64,000 nt of DNA from Endocalyx cinctus (GCA_001600455.1 BCKC01000004.1:1426001-1490000), one strand, 5' to 3'. Numbered from the stretch's first letter, positions 47,101-59,603 are shown. Made by a program: numbers and translations. The notes: generated by a model from the letters alone, not told the origin.

Positions 47101-48522
47101 CGCCTCTCCTCGTTTGCGAAGGGTGCTAGCGCCTCCTTTATATAGAAGATTTGCTACTATAGCTAACCGGAGGGAGACTAGTACAGAGGGGTATATGACA
47201 ACAATATCCCTGAAATGACGGAAGGAGAGTGACAAGCTATTTATCTCTTCAAATTAGAAGTAGAGAGAAGAGAGAGAAGAGAGAGAAAAAAAAAGCCTCG
47301 AAGACACTAATTACAGACTCCAAGGTCTTCCTTTTCCTTTTCCTTTTCCTTTTCCTTGCAAATATCATCTCAAACTTGTAATTAGCTTACGGAATGGCAA
47401 ATGAATATCTTCAATAAATAAGCAATAGAATGCAATTTAGGTCGCGTGTAGAAACATAGAAATATCAAAAGCATGCACCAAATTTGTCACCATGGTAGTC
47501 TTTCAGCAGAAATTAAACATATTTTTTTTAGATTCTGATAAATAGATTGAATTAAATGCTATCTAAATATTAGTTTTTGACTTCATTCTACTATGGATAA
47601 TGCAGACATGGTATAATGAAAGCTTTCGCTTCCGATACGAGACGTAACGATATATCCATGGATGGAGTTTGATAAGCGCAAACACGTGAGTTGGATGAGC
47701 ATGTCCACGGGTAATTATTGCATTTCTAGAGTATTAAAATATTTCATATTTTCTAGTTGATTCGGATTAATATTGGATTGACACCTAATTACTTTGTATA
47801 TTTTCTCCAAGAATGCCGAGTAGATGAAATATAATATATAAAATATATACGCTGATATGGTGCTGTATTTCAATATAAAATAAGAAACAGGGATTATACG
47901 AGATACATTTCTACGAAGACCAATCATTGCGAGAAGAATGACTGCATCCGCCCTATCTAGGAGATGATTCTAATTATAGGGGATTAAAACGAACGATCTC
48001 CAGGGTCTTACATCTCACGTGATCTGCGTCATAGTAGCGGTAATCGGAACGTGCTGAACCTTTACACAGTAGAGAATATCCAACTTTTTTAGCAAGGAGC
48101 TGCTTTGTTAAATCTTGAAGCTTATTGGCTTAACACAACCTGAACTCTCCTTCCCCCTGGCTAAAGTCCTTATCATTCTTTTTTTTTTTTTTTTTTTTTT
48201 TTCGTATTCTTATATTTATTGTAGAGATAAACCAAAGATATTTGAAAAAGGGACAGATAAGCAACAGAATTCACTTCTCTATTATCTTTTCATTTCTTTT
48301 TTCTCTCTCTCAACTGTTTGTGATGCAATCCTGTAGGAGAAATTGAGATAGTGAGCTATCCCACCGTTCACTCGACTCAACTCGACCCATCTTTTTTTTT
48401 CGTCTTGGTGTGGACCCTCCCTAGAAATATTATATCTTCTATCTCCCCCTTTCCCCAACACCTATAAATAGCATTATCGCCCATTGAGTAGAATTGATTC
48501 GTCATCATTTTTCAAATAAGGG
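44140..48522. other. Gene desert, purine-skewed then AT-rich
   Basis: Over 44.2-45.1 kb the plus strand is strongly purine-rich (GAAGAAGGAGAAGG-type runs), and short plus frames there (44223-44655) overlap one another without a consistent protein. A GC-richer patch at about 45125-45260 interrupts AT-rich DNA. From 45.3 to 48.0 kb stops are frequent in all frames, with only short open islands (for example minus strand near 46880-47000). A (TTCCTT)5 run lies at 47328-47357 and a 24-base T run at 48179-48202. I see no terminal repeats or transposase. It looks like old, decayed repeat DNA. Confidence 0.5.
47328..47357. repeat. (TTCCTT)5 microsatellite
   Basis: Five perfect hexamers of pure pyrimidine lie near an A/G-rich run at 47262-47295, making a local purine/pyrimidine asymmetric block. 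Confidence 0.9.
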
Positions 48523-50778
48523 ATGAGTTCCTCGGCCTTTAGGCTTTTTCGTGGGGCAATAGGCGGATCATCCCGCCAAGTCGGAAGGATATGGCGGCAG
48601 AGCCATAGTATCGCCAGAACCCAAACTCACCATGGATGGGTAAGCACGGCCCGAAAGCCGACTCTTCTCCCCGTCCAGCAAGCTCGGCGTAACAGCACCG
48701 GAATCACCAGATCCGATGCCGAAGAAGAGGACTCGCAGGCCGAGTCGGGCACGTACAGCGAGGCCGACCACGAGCACGCCGTCATCTCCACCTTCGACTT
48801 ATTCTCCATCGGTATCGGTCCTTCCTCCTCGCACACTGTGGGACCCATGCGAGCCGGAAATATCTTCGTCGCCGACCTCGCCGAGGCCGGGCTCCTACCC
48901 AAGGTGCACAAGATCCGCATCTCCATCTACGGCAGCCTGGCTCTCACGGGCGAGGGTCACATGACCCCCTCGGCCCTCCTGCTCGGCCTGGAATCCGCCG
49001 ACGTGGAGACCGTCGATACCGCTTACGTGCCCACCCGCTTCTCCGACATCAAGAGCGGACGCAAGCTCTTCCTCGGCCAGGGCCTCTGCGGCGGCGGTAA
49101 GGGAAAAGAGATCGACTTCGATTACGATCGCGATTTCAAGTGGGAGTGGGGCAAGAAGCTGCCCTTGCATAGTAACGGCATGCGATTGGTCGTCTTCGAC
49201 GAGGAGGGGAACATGCTGGCCACCAACGACTTCTTCAGCGTCGGTGGCGGCTTCGTCGTCAACGGCGCCCTGTCCACCGCCGCGACCCACGCGGCCGAAG
49301 CCGCTTCTCGCAAAGAAGCTTTGGGTGACGGCCAACAACTACAGCAGCAGACAGACGCCGGTAGCGTCACGACGGGTCGCCACCCCGCCGACTTGGCCGA
49401 GAACATGTTCTACAAGGAGATCCGTAGGGCGGACGCGGTGGGCGATCGTAAGACGGGTGCCGAGATAAAACCTCTGGACTCGGCCGTCGCCGACGAAAAC
49501 TCGGGACTGCTCGAGGATGGCGACAAAAATAGCAGCGCCGCAACCGACGACGACGTTTTGCCTCCTGTCTCGTCGGTGAGTGGGACGGCCGCGGCGGACC
49601 CGACCTCGATCCACGGCGAAGACGACAGCAGCAGCCCGACGAGCCAGCTCCCGCGGTATCCCTTCCGGGACGGGCGGAGCCTGCTGGCGCTCTGCAACAA
49701 GCACAACCTGACCATCGCGCAGCTCGTGTACGAGAACGAGAAGAGCCACGGGTACACGGACGAGGAGATCCAGTCGCGCCTCTTCCGCATCTGGGAGGTC
49801 ATGGATAACAGCATCCTCGAGGGCGTTCAGGCCCCTCTCAACACCACCTTACCCGGTTCTCTCAAGCTCCACAGGCGCGCCCCCGCCCTCTACAGGAGGC
49901 TGACGCGAGGTCTGTACCCGTCTCACGCCTCGGCCGGCGTACCCGGTGGCGGGATGCCGCAGGCTCGGCTATCTTCCGGTACGGCTACCGACGATAGCGA
50001 CGCATCGATATCCGGCCCCACGTCGACGACCCTTTCTACCACCAACTCCAACAACGGAATATCCAGCCGTCGAGAAGCATCCGGAAAGCGAGGTCCGCCG
50101 CGCATCCGCGGCTCTCTCTACCACCCCGTCCTCCCGTCCCCGCCTCGCCGCACCACCCTGCCCGCGATGGACTACCTGACCGTATACGCCATAGCGGTGA
50201 ACGAGACGAACGCGGCCGGCGGGCGCATCGTGACGGCGCCTACGAACGGCGCCGCGGGGATCATCCCGTCGGTGCTGAAATACACGGTCGAGTTCGTCAG
50301 CGACGACCCGGACCGCGACGTGCTGACCTTCCTCCTGACGGCGGCCGCGATCGGCATGCTGTACAAGCGGGGCGCGACCATCTCGGCGGCCGAGGGCGGG
50401 TGCATGGCCGAGGTGGGCGTGGCCTGCTCCATGGCGGCCGGCGCCTTCGCCGCGTGCATGGGCGCGAGCCCCGAGACGGTCGAGCAGGCGGCCGAGATCG
50501 GCATCGAGCATAACCTCGGCCTCACGTGCGACCCGATCGGCGGGCTCGTCCAGGCCCCGTGCATAGAGCGGAACGCCCTCGGCGCCATCAAGGCCATCTC
50601 GAGCGCGAACCTCGCCCTCAGCTCCGAGGCGGGCACGCAAAAGGTGAGCCTCGACGACGCGATTCGCGCCATGAGGCTGACGGCGCAGGGCATGAGGAAC
50701 GAGTTTAAGGAGACGAGCTTGAGCGGCTTGGCTACGAGCGTGCCGTTGCATATCCCCGTTAGCGTACCGGATTGTTAA
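48523..50778 (+). CDS. L-serine dehydratase, iron-sulfur type, single chain
   Basis: This intronless gene encodes 751 residues. The first 60 are rich in Arg, Ser and His with no acids, a likely mitochondrial targeting peptide. The beta domain starts at about 87 with GIGPSSSHTVGPMRA, and the alpha domain at about 550 with NAAGGRIVTAPTNGAAGI. Cys627 (GGCMAE), Cys669 (LTCDPIGG) and Cys680 (APCIERN) fit the 4Fe-4S ligands of bacterial SdaA/SdaB. The last residue is Cys751; in the Legionella enzyme a terminal cysteine caps the cluster. The reaction is L-serine to pyruvate and ammonia. Two low-complexity inserts (about 262-380 and 465-545) make it longer than bacterial forms of about 455 residues. 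Most fungi also have PLP-type serine dehydratases, so this is a second chemistry. Confidence 0.92.
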   Translation: MSSSAFRLFRGAIGGSSRQVGRIWRQSHSIARTQTHHGWVSTARKPTLLPVQQARRNSTGITRSDAEEEDSQAESGTYSEADHEHAVISTFDLFSIGIGPSSSHTVGPMRAGNIFVADLAEAGLLPKVHKIRISIYGSLALTGEGHMTPSALLLGLESADVETVDTAYVPTRFSDIKSGRKLFLGQGLCGGGKGKEIDFDYDRDFKWEWGKKLPLHSNGMRLVVFDEEGNMLATNDFFSVGGGFVVNGALSTAATHAAEAASRKEALGDGQQLQQQTDAGSVTTGRHPADLAENMFYKEIRRADAVGDRKTGAEIKPLDSAVADENSGLLEDGDKNSSAATDDDVLPPVSSVSGTAAADPTSIHGEDDSSSPTSQLPRYPFRDGRSLLALCNKHNLTIAQLVYENEKSHGYTDEEIQSRLFRIWEVMDNSILEGVQAPLNTTLPGSLKLHRRAPALYRRLTRGLYPSHASAGVPGGGMPQARLSSGTATDDSDASISGPTSTTLSTTNSNNGISSRREASGKRGPPRIRGSLYHPVLPSPPRRTTLPAMDYLTVYAIAVNETNAAGGRIVTAPTNGAAGIIPSVLKYTVEFVSDDPDRDVLTFLLTAAAIGMLYKRGATISAAEGGCMAEVGVACSMAAGAFAACMGASPETVEQAAEIGIEHNLGLTCDPIGGLVQAPCIERNALGAIKAISSANLALSSEAGTQKVSLDDAIRAMRLTAQGMRNEFKETSLSGLATSVPLHIPVSVPDC

Positions 50779-52193
50779 AAAAGACTTTTTTTTTTTTCTC
50801 TCCTTTTTTTATTTATTTATTTATTTGTCTTTTTTTTTTCTTGGGTAGAAGGTATATAGACTAAGGTGGGAAGGGGAGAGAGGCATGACATCTAGACACC
50901 GAAAGACAAAAAAAAAAAGATTTCTATATATATCAAGACTCTCACCAGTCGGATCAATTCATCAGTTACGTTTCGGTTTTAATTTTTTAGCAGTCAGGTA
51001 TTTACTGAATGATTCATTTTTTTAATGCATGCACGTACTTTCCCCCTTCTTTTCTTTTTCCGATAGGTATACATAGATATATAGAATAGAGATAAAATGG
51101 AAAAACAAAAATGAGCATCCGCGTTTATATTTCACTCTCATCCTACGATTTAGGCATTCGCCTACCTACCTACGCTCGTAATGGGCTGGTTGATGGAGTA
51201 TCAAATCGAGAAAAGTGAGCAAGAGAGTCTGACCATACTCCCGTTACCAAACAAAATATCGAAAAAAGGCAACCTCGGAACAGCCTGTTAGTAGTGATCA
51301 TAGCAATGTGAAAGACCTCACGAGTTCAAGATTGAGTATTCCTTACGAACCTAGACTGGAAGCAAGTACACTAGAGTCATATCATTTCACATAACATATC
51401 AAGAAGACCCAGAAGCTCTTTGATTTCCAAAAAGGAAAGAAAAAAAATCAATTATGTTTCTGTTATCGCTTTCTATTTAGTACTAACAAGTTTCTCTTTT
51501 CGGACTGTTTCCGATTTATATACCTCAAAAGACTTGAGACCGACCACGGAAGAGAATACGCTTTTTTTTGTTGTTATTTTGTCTGTCATTACTAAATGGA
51601 TCGCCTCTTTTCCCAGACGCGGTATCGGCGAAAAGCAAATGAAAAAGGTCGAGATGGAGAGAATGGTTCGGCCTAGAGTGAATTTTTGAGTTACAATAAA
51701 AATCAAATATCAAGGGTGTAGATGGTACGGTGAGGTGACGGCCCTGCCAGTACGCACGAAAGGAGCTGTTTTCGAGTTCCGATTCTTTTTTTTCTTCTCT
51801 CTTCCTTTTCTTCCTTCTCTCTTCTTAGTTGCTGTTACAGAATCAGTGTTACAATCAACCATTTTCGTGTATGCAACGTTGGGTGGGAGAACCAGTTAGG
51901 TCGGTAGACCTCCTATAGTAGTAGTAATAAAAAAGTCGTGGAAACTAAGAGGCCATCAGTAGTAGAAGTAAGACTCGTCATCTAAAGTCGATCGTTTGCC
52001 GGTAGATGAATGTACTTGAGAGTTACGTCGATCGTCTGAGGCCGGTGAGCGGCAAAGGAGAATGGGGAAAAAACGGGAGGGGCTGTCTACTTAGTTTTGT
52101 TAATTCAGATGTCTAAATGGTTGGATACAAATTGTGCTAAACTTACTGTCGAAGTTCCTAGAGGACGAATATAGCCAGGCCAACATTAGTATC
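50779..52193. other. Spacer between serine dehydratase and RBM39-like gene
   Basis: Both genes end here (convergent). T-rich sequence and TTTA repeats follow the dehydratase stop. Open patches at 51420-51713 are AT-rich on both strands and not protein-like. Confidence 0.5.
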
Positions 52194-54179
52194 TTAGATA
52201 GCCTTGGTACGAGAGAACAAACTGCTGTAGACTGCATCCACAACAGGCGCGGCGCTAATCATGCGTCCACCAAAGTATCGACCGTTCAAACCCTTGATGG
52301 CATTCTCACCACCTTGCACCTTGTCAAACTTGAGATAAATGTCACCCTTCGAATTCGGGTCGAGCGAAATATGGACGACATGGCCATATTTGTCTTCGGC
52401 TTCCTGTCGAACGTCATCCTCAAGTTCTTTGATCCAAGATTCACCTTCTTCCCTAAACGTAAATGCGTCAGTAACTGATTTTCTAGTAATGGAATGTAGA
52501 CAACAAGAAAAACGACAAAAACTTACTCAGATGGGTCAAACATGTTGTGCAAAACTACGCAGCGACTAGCCATGTTTACGTTAACCGGGAGAGGTTTGAT
52601 CGTTTCAGTCTTAGGTTTTAGGACCTGTCTCTCATCACGACCTGGGTTAGAAGTCTCATCGGTTCTCGCGAGCTTTCTCATAAGTGCATCTCGGCTGTAA
52701 TTGTTAAAATTGACGCCCGCGACGTCGGTATCATCTAAAGCGCTAGCACCGGTAGCTTTATCGTTGTCACGGCCGCCTGCGCGATCGAAACCTGTTGCTT
52801 GGGAGCCTCGCCCACCGGCGCCGGAAAACGCGGATCCCTGGTAAGGTTGGTTCTGGCCCTGGAACCTCTGAAGAAGATTGGCAGTTGACTCGGGGGTAAA
52901 CTTATCGTTTCCAAGACCAACACGGATCGGGCGACCGGCTAGGTCAAACCCATTCATCTTCTCTAATGCCTCGCGCGCTTGATCAGCCTCGCGGAATCTG
53001 GGATTCTATGTCAGCATATCACAGTCTGGAGATAATTCAAATGGAGGGCGTGTAACGTACTGTACAAATCCATAACCACGACTACGACCATTGTCATCTT
53101 TTTGAAGCTGAACAAATTCAAGCTCGCCGAAGGGTTCGAAAACATTTTGCAGATCTTGCTCGGTTATGCTAAAATGAATGTTGCCTACGTAAAGACGGTG
53201 AAATGGGATCGAGTTGGTGTGGTTGGTGGTGCCGTCGTTGGTACGAACTTGCCGGTTCTTCTCAGCTTCCGTAAGCTGCACTATAACTGGAATGCCTAGG
53301 AGTTTTTGACCTGTAAGCTGGAGAGCAGCAGTGACTGAATCTTCGTTTTTGAATTCAACGTAACCGACGCTATACGGAATATCATGTTAGCAATATGTTC
53401 TACTATATCACATATATCTACATGTATATATGTCTTTGTGTATAAATATGCATATAGATGTGCTAATATATCAAGAGAGTGGAGGGACATATGATGAGAA
53501 CTTACCCCTTAGATCTACCACTAATGCGGTCTTTAACTATCTGTGCTTCATTGACGGGGCCAACCTTTTCGAAGAATTCTTTGAGCTCCTTAGTTCGAAG
53601 TCTCGCGGCTAGCTGCTGAACGAACACGGTACGGCGATCTCGCTCGTCCTCGGTCAGCTGGGGGGGATCGTCGCGCAACGGGGTTCTTCCGCCGCCTCGG
53701 TAGCTGTCGTGTTCCCTGCCGCCGCGGTAGTGACAATCGGAGCGATCGCGGCGTCCCTCTCTGGATCGGCGCCGACGAGGAGGGGAGCGGGAACGGGAAC
53801 GGTCTCGCTGGCCGTGGCCGCCGCGACCGCTGCGGTAGTAATCGCCGTCTCCGCCTCTGTGACGACGTGAGTGTCGACGATCATCATCACGACTCCGACT
53901 TCTTCGCCTACTCTTGTGACTACCAGCCTCGCTACGAGGGGTAGCTTCTCTGTCGTCCGCGACACCACGGTCACGTCGCGACCGATCGCCGCTGCGGTCT
54001 CGTCGTCGAGGGCTCCGTTCGCGTCGGGACCGGTCCGAGCCACGATCGCTATCCTTACGGTCACGGTCAGCTCGATCGGATTTTAACCGATCTTCGGATT
54101 CTCGAGGTCGAGTATCTTTAGGCTCCTCTTTCTTGGTTGCAGTAGCATCCAGAAGAGCCTCGACGTCGAGAGTCGACAT
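52194..54179 (-). CDS. RBM39/Rsd1-like splicing factor (CC1 family)
   Basis: Four exons (54179-53506, 53369-53061, 52997-52527, 52452-52194) keep frame and give 570 residues. The first 180 are an RS-type region dense in Arg, Ser and Asp ([16 protein letters not shown]). RRM1 begins at about 184 ([11 protein letters not shown]), RRM2 at about 281 (RLYVGNIHF) with its RNP1 RGYGFVQF built across an exon junction, and a C-terminal UHM-like RRM lies at about 475-565 ([18 protein letters not shown]). This order is that of human RBM39 (CAPER-alpha) and fission yeast Rsd1, nuclear proteins that bind U2AF/SF3b factors and help choose 3' splice sites. The UHM normally binds Trp-containing ligand peptides. 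Confidence 0.9.
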
Positions 54180-55177
54180 CTTTTCGAATGGGGAAAGGAG
54201 GAATAAAAGAAGGGTTATCAGCGAATTTAAAGAGAAAAAGAAGAAAAAATAATAATTTACTATTTAACTATTTTTCGTCAAATTAATATTTCTGCTTTTT
54301 CTCTTTTTGAAATGAATTTCCTAATAAAAAGAGAAAATACCGTCAGTTTCGGCGAAATGGATCGGAGGGGGTAAAATGGTTTAAAAGAGGTAAAATGTAT
54401 GTAAGAAAAGAAAAATTGAGCTGAAGAGGTTCCAACTATAAAATTAGGCGGCGAAGATGTGGTCAGAGTTTATTAGCTTAGCAATTATAGAAACCAGCCA
54501 AGACAAGTGGGGGTCAAAATATATTCACTGCTAAATTAATTAAGTCTAACCTTCTTTAGGTTACTTTTACGCTATCGTAGCAGCGTAGGTACACTATCGT
54601 AGGTACACTACTGCATATTGGACACTACTATGTACACTATTGGTATGTTACAGCGCTGGCATTTAATTGTCAGTTAGTGGCTGGTATTTAACACATACAT
54701 ATACATGTACATATCCATTATAATATCTGGTATATTATGTTGGTTGTTGATATAACATTCACTCAACATATTCAATATACCCAGAGATATACGATGATAT
54801 CCAAGTTGCATTATATATTAAAAGTCCTAATAAGCTGTGAATGCCTAGTACTATAGGTGGTATTTTAGTTGCCCTTCCGTTCCATCCCCTTTCTCTCCTC
54901 TGACTCCATGTTCTTCATTATATCATGAAAGACGGCAACCGCCATACTTTTTTTTTGTTTTTGTGTTGTTGTGGTGTGTAGAAGTATATATATATATGAT
55001 GAATGTACACCTACAATTTATATTCCTGCTTCGTTCGTGGTTCCATTCCATGTTTTCATTATTACAAGATACGTTTCAGGTTAATACATCGGTTTCAATA
55101 AGAAACAAGAATAAAAAGAAGAAAACGAGACCATATTTGCACAGATGCTGACCAATCTCTTACTCTTCAAGAATAGC
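54180..55177. other. AT-rich spacer
   Basis: It holds the RBM39-like promoter and the 3' end of the fatty acid hydroxylase gene. Repeated GTAGGTACACTA units lie near 54585-54610. No gene is supported. Confidence 0.5.
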
Positions 55178-56367
55178 TTATTTGCTCTTCTTTCCGAGAG
55201 GGGGTAGCTCGGTGCCGAAGACGGTATCCCAGAATTTGCTGGTGACGCCGTAGCCGAGCTCGTAGTCGAGGAAGTGGTGGGCGAGATGGTACTTCTTGAG
55301 CTCCTTGTACCAGAGAGGGAGGTTCTGGTGGTGTAGGAAGTAGTGGGTAAGGTCGTAGCAGACGTAGCCGAAGACGCCACCGCAGAAGACCGACGTGCCC
55401 GCGTACCAGTTCCAGAAGAACAAGGCGTGAGCAAGCTTCCAGAATGGCGTAGTCAACACCAAGAACAAAGCCGGCGGCATCACCAATCGGTACTTGTCCA
55501 TCGGGAGATAATGATGTACACCGTGCAAGGTGAAATGCAAGGTAATGAAATATCGGTTATCGGGGAGATACCTTGACATTAAAATTAGTATATGCAGCAT
55601 CAAAATTAAGACGAAAGCGAGAATACGTACTTGTCGAGGTGGAACAGGAATCTGTGCAAACAATACTCGATCAACGTCCATATGCCCGTACCCAAGACCC
55701 AGTAAGAGGCACAGTTCAACGGGTTAGAGAATCCCTGCCCGGCAATGTAGGTAAGGTAACCGATGCACGGGAGCCACAGCATGGGCACCACGTACCAGGG
55801 CGTAAGGCTGAAGGGTTCGAGGAAGTTTCCGAAGAAGGGGGCCGAGGCGCCCCCCTTGTAATGTCGGGGTCGGTGAACCTGGTCGAGGTAGAACTCCTTG
55901 GTGAAGTTGCCGCAGAAGACCTGCATGAACAGGGGCTTGTTGAGGTCGAGGAACTTGTGCTTCTTATAGTCGAGGTCCGGGTCCGTCTCCTTGTTCAGAT
56001 CCTCGGCCGAGGCCATACCCGTGCGCGGGTGCACGAACGGCGTTACCTCGTCGTTGATCTGCTTATCGGCGATCTTACTCTGCACGTTGCCGTTGGGCGC
56101 CAGCTTTTCTTTGACGAGGAAGGCGACGAGCGATTCGTCGAGCACCTCGTACGCCGATTCCGAGTGCTCGTGAGAGTCTTCATCCTTGAGGATGTCACCG
56201 ATATCTTTTCCAGCGTAGTCGAGGATCAGACCGGCACCGCCGGGATGCGAATCGAGGAAGTCGGTCACGTCGTAGACATTTGTGCCGATGGTCACGTAGC
56301 AGGACTTTTCGGTATTGTGCGATTCGACATCCGTTCGGGTCAGAGTTGGTAGGGTTTTTTCAGGCAT
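55178..56367 (-). CDS. SCS7: Fatty acid 2-hydroxylase (Scs7/FA2H)
   Basis: Two exons (56367-55631 and 55571-55178), joined in phase 2 over a 59-base intron, give 376 residues. The N-terminal cytochrome b5 domain has its heme loop HPGG at 41-44 and a second His in the DEDSHEHSE region. The C-terminal fatty acid hydroxylase domain has four membrane segments and the di-iron histidine clusters HRFLFH, HGVHH, HYFLHH and HLAHH. The enzyme adds a 2-hydroxyl to the very long acyl chain of ceramides in the ER, needing O2 and electrons via its own b5 domain. An in-frame start at 56391 would add eight residues; 56367 fits the usual family N-terminus. Confidence 0.93.
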
Positions 56368-57302
56368 GATTTCCAGCACAGTTTCGAGCAAAGTTGGATG
56401 AAATAATTATTAGGTGCTGAGGCGAATCACTAGTTGGGTAAAGGATTGACTTTGGTGAGGTATGTTCAACTTGAAAAGAAACTAGAAAAAGTTATGGAAA
56501 GATCTATAAACAATCCACTAGCCGATTCTAAGGAAAACCAGAGAGAAATTTTCAGGGAAAATGAAAAGAAGGAAAAGAAAAGGAAAATCTTCTAATTAAT
56601 AGAAGGATGAATTTAATGGATTAGGATAGGTCACCTTAACTAATAAAAGAAAAATAAAGATGCCTAGGGAATAAGGAAATTTTATAGGTTAAAGGGGTTC
56701 GCTGTCAAGCATAGAATATTTTCGACGCGGAAATGAGGTGTCCCGCAATCCCGCGGTTGGCGAACGAGATCGACAGCTGACAGTGGCGTTATAACTGACT
56801 TTGGCTCGTACGATCCTAGCTAGTAAAAATAATCATCAAAGTGACGAAAAAAAAGAAAACTTGAATACGTAATTTCACCATTTTCTGGTTATTTGTTGGA
56901 ATCGTCAATTTTACTTATTGATTGTTCCATTATCTTAGAAATTCTTCGACAATGTTTGGTTGGGTATCTCGAGTTCGCCGTATGATGCAAAAGTATCCCC
57001 CTGTCTCCCCATCCTATTCAAATCACCCTTAACAGCTACCAGTCCATGCAAACCCTCAAATAGTAATGACGGGGGAAAAAAGCAAAAGAAAAAAAAAAAA
57101 AACGGGAAAGAAAAGGAAATAAGAAATTTACACTTTAGTCATTAAACAGCCATGGATATGAAGCTGAGAATGGTCATATCATCCATCCCTCAGTAAAGGT
57201 AAGCCACCCGTATCCATCTTAACCATTCATCCCTATCATGTATCATCCCTGAAATTAATATATGTACGCGAGCTAACGAGCTCAATTTATCCTTTCCTCT
57301 TT
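56368..57302. other. Spacer upstream of fatty acid hydroxylase
   Basis: AT-rich promoter of the hydroxylase gene and the 3' end of the Ima1 gene. An A-rich run lies near 57090. I see no gene. Confidence 0.5.
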
Positions 57303-59603
57303 CTATATAAAAACATGCCACATATGATGAACAATCATTCCTCCAAAGAGGATAGTTCCATGAGTACCATAAGAATTCAATCCACCGCTAGCTGACCATA
57401 CCTGCCACATGAGAATGAGGGCAGCAATAACTTGTGTTAAAGCCACACTTGCTAGCGATGGCGAAAGAATTGGTGACTTCTTGCCTCTCAATTGAGCCTC
57501 CACCTGAAGATCGGCAGCAAGTCGAACGGACACGATGAGACAAGCGCATATCGACGCTAGAGCAACCGATGGCCCATACACCTCCTTCGTCCCCAAAGCG
57601 TAGATCCAACAGCAAAGTGCCACGAAAAGCGTTCCAAGTTCACCCACTCTAGAAATAGTAGTAGAACTCCGTGAAGATATGTTTTGATCGTGGCTTTTAG
57701 TATACTGTAGCTTGGACGCCGTCGGCCTCGATCTCCGTGGCGACTCTGGATCAGGACTTGGACTAATACTGAAGCTGCTTGCAAACATTTGAGAAAGGTT
57801 ATCTCGAGGGTCGTCTTTTGGTTGTGGCGCGTGAAACTTGGGATCGGCGAATGTGATATCAGAAGAGTTTGCCTGCCTTGAGGAGCTCATATCAACGGGC
57901 CCTCTATTGCTGTTTAGGAAGAAGTTTTCTTTTGCCTCTTTAGGATTTTCTCTGATAATTGGCCGCATGGGAGGGTTGCGTAACCGTTGGGCGGGATTTG
58001 TCGGTGCTGGGGGTACTTTATACCAGATAGGCCCGGCTTTTGCTTCAATAGGCGTATCGCTAAAACGTGGGTTCGTATTTTTAACCTTGTACGGGTTATA
58101 AGAACTAAATGCTCGATGTTGGGAGGCAGATGGTGACCAATCCATCTCCTCATCATAGTGCGTAATTTGAGGTTGTTGTTGGACATTTGTATGACCTATA
58201 GGTTCGGGATCAGAGAGGTTTAGAGATGCAAATGATGGGCTCGGTGACCGAAGATCCCTTGTTCCGGTAAATGTGTCACCGTAGTTGTCGTTAGAAGCGT
58301 AACTAGGGCTAAGGTTCTGAGTTCCAGCGTAGGGCTTCGGAGGTGAGTCCATTATTTCATCCAGTATATTTCCAAGATCATTAGGATCTTTCTGCGATGT
58401 TGACTTGACTGGCGACTTCTTCTGCACGCTAGCAGTGATCTTTGAGATGGGTCGAAACAGGGGGGTAGTATCTGTATGGATAGATTTGCTTGCTGTACGA
58501 TATACCTTCGACATATGTTAGTTACGGTAAGAAATTAGATATAACGCATGATACGTACAGTAAATGAAAGGAAGGCCACAGCCCCTTGCGCAGCAAGTTG
58601 TGCCGATGGTGGAAGATTTTTCGATTGGATGTACTGTGCTATGGACAGGCAGACGAATCGAATGAAGAGTATTAACAGTTGGTAAGTGTACCACTGTCTG
58701 AAACCTAAGATATGCGCCGTGAAGCCTCGGATCATCTGTTTAAAGCGAGGGTTCCAGATGAAGGAATACATTCCAAAGTTAATCGCCCATTGCATGTACC
58801 AGTCGACATGTGGCATCCGGGGAAGGGGGAAGCGCTGATAAATATCCATTACTGTCGATGTCCACGAGCCGTCTTCGCTAGGGTCAAATTGATCCACAAC
58901 GAGAAAGAAAAGCATAACTGCGTGCCACAGGAACTGTAATAAAAAGCCAACGTTCCAAGCCCACTTGCCAGCGATGTCGACAGCATCTAAAGCTCCCATG
59001 CGCTTAACCGCCTTGCGCTGCGATCGTGTTCGATCCATCATACGTCTTAGATGATCGGTTTGCGCCGTGTAGCTAGCATCGCGCATTCTCTTCTCCACCT
59101 TTGGTGCACATTCCTCGCAAACCTGCGGATATCTCTTCTCGAGGTCCTTTCGGAGCGCATAGTATTTCCGTTCGCGCGCGGCATACTCAGCAGCGCTACT
59201 CTCGTCTGGCCACTCGAATTGCGCAAGGGAGCTGGTAAGCATATGCTGGTTTCTTAAGCATTTTCCGCAAAATATGGAGTCTTCGGATGGTTCGGCACCG
59301 TATATCATGGATGGAGAGGGCGACCGGGCTGAAGAGGATCGAGGAATGGCATATTGAACCGGCTTTGGCTCCGAAGAAGTGGACGTAGACGGAGGATCTG
59401 TAATCTCGCCATGCTAATGATTATTGTTAGCTGTAAATTCTATCATAATACGACGCGTCACAATAAAGATATCTAACCTCATCCAGCCAATTCTTTGCCT
59501 CGCAGCTGGCGCAGTCGAAAGATTTCTGACCCTCGAACCGTATGTTCGACTTTCGTCCACAATAAAAGCAAGAGAGAAACCTTTTTGACCTAAGGGTCAC
59601 CAT
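57303..59603 (-). CDS. IMA1: Inner nuclear membrane protein Ima1 (Samp1/NET5 type)
   Basis: Three exons (59603-59478, 59413-58559, 58505-57303), all in phase 0, give 727 residues. The Ima1_N domain has zinc-type pairs CFYC, CASC, CGKC and CEEC in the first 130 residues. A charged helix and several membrane segments follow in the middle (for example the WAWNVGFLLQFLWHAVMLFF region, and the segment around LLILFIRFVCLS). A long Ser/Pro-rich loop then precedes three hydrophobic segments at the C-terminus. In fission yeast Ima1 sits in the inner nuclear envelope and links centromeric chromatin and the LINC complex; the human relative is Samp1. The first donor is GTTAGA, a weaker form, but it preserves frame. 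Confidence 0.85.

Noticed and set aside
45300..47900. Transposable element
   Set aside because: No terminal repeats, target duplication or transposase or reverse transcriptase motif could be read; only decayed AT-rich sequence is seen.
49969..50751. Long minus frame opposite the serine dehydratase
   Set aside because: Shadow of GC-rich codons of the sense gene; Arg/Ala/Gly-rich composition is typical of such shadows.
55573..56352. Long plus frame opposite the fatty acid hydroxylase
   Set aside because: The sense strand carries complete cytochrome b5 and hydroxylase motifs, so this is a shadow.
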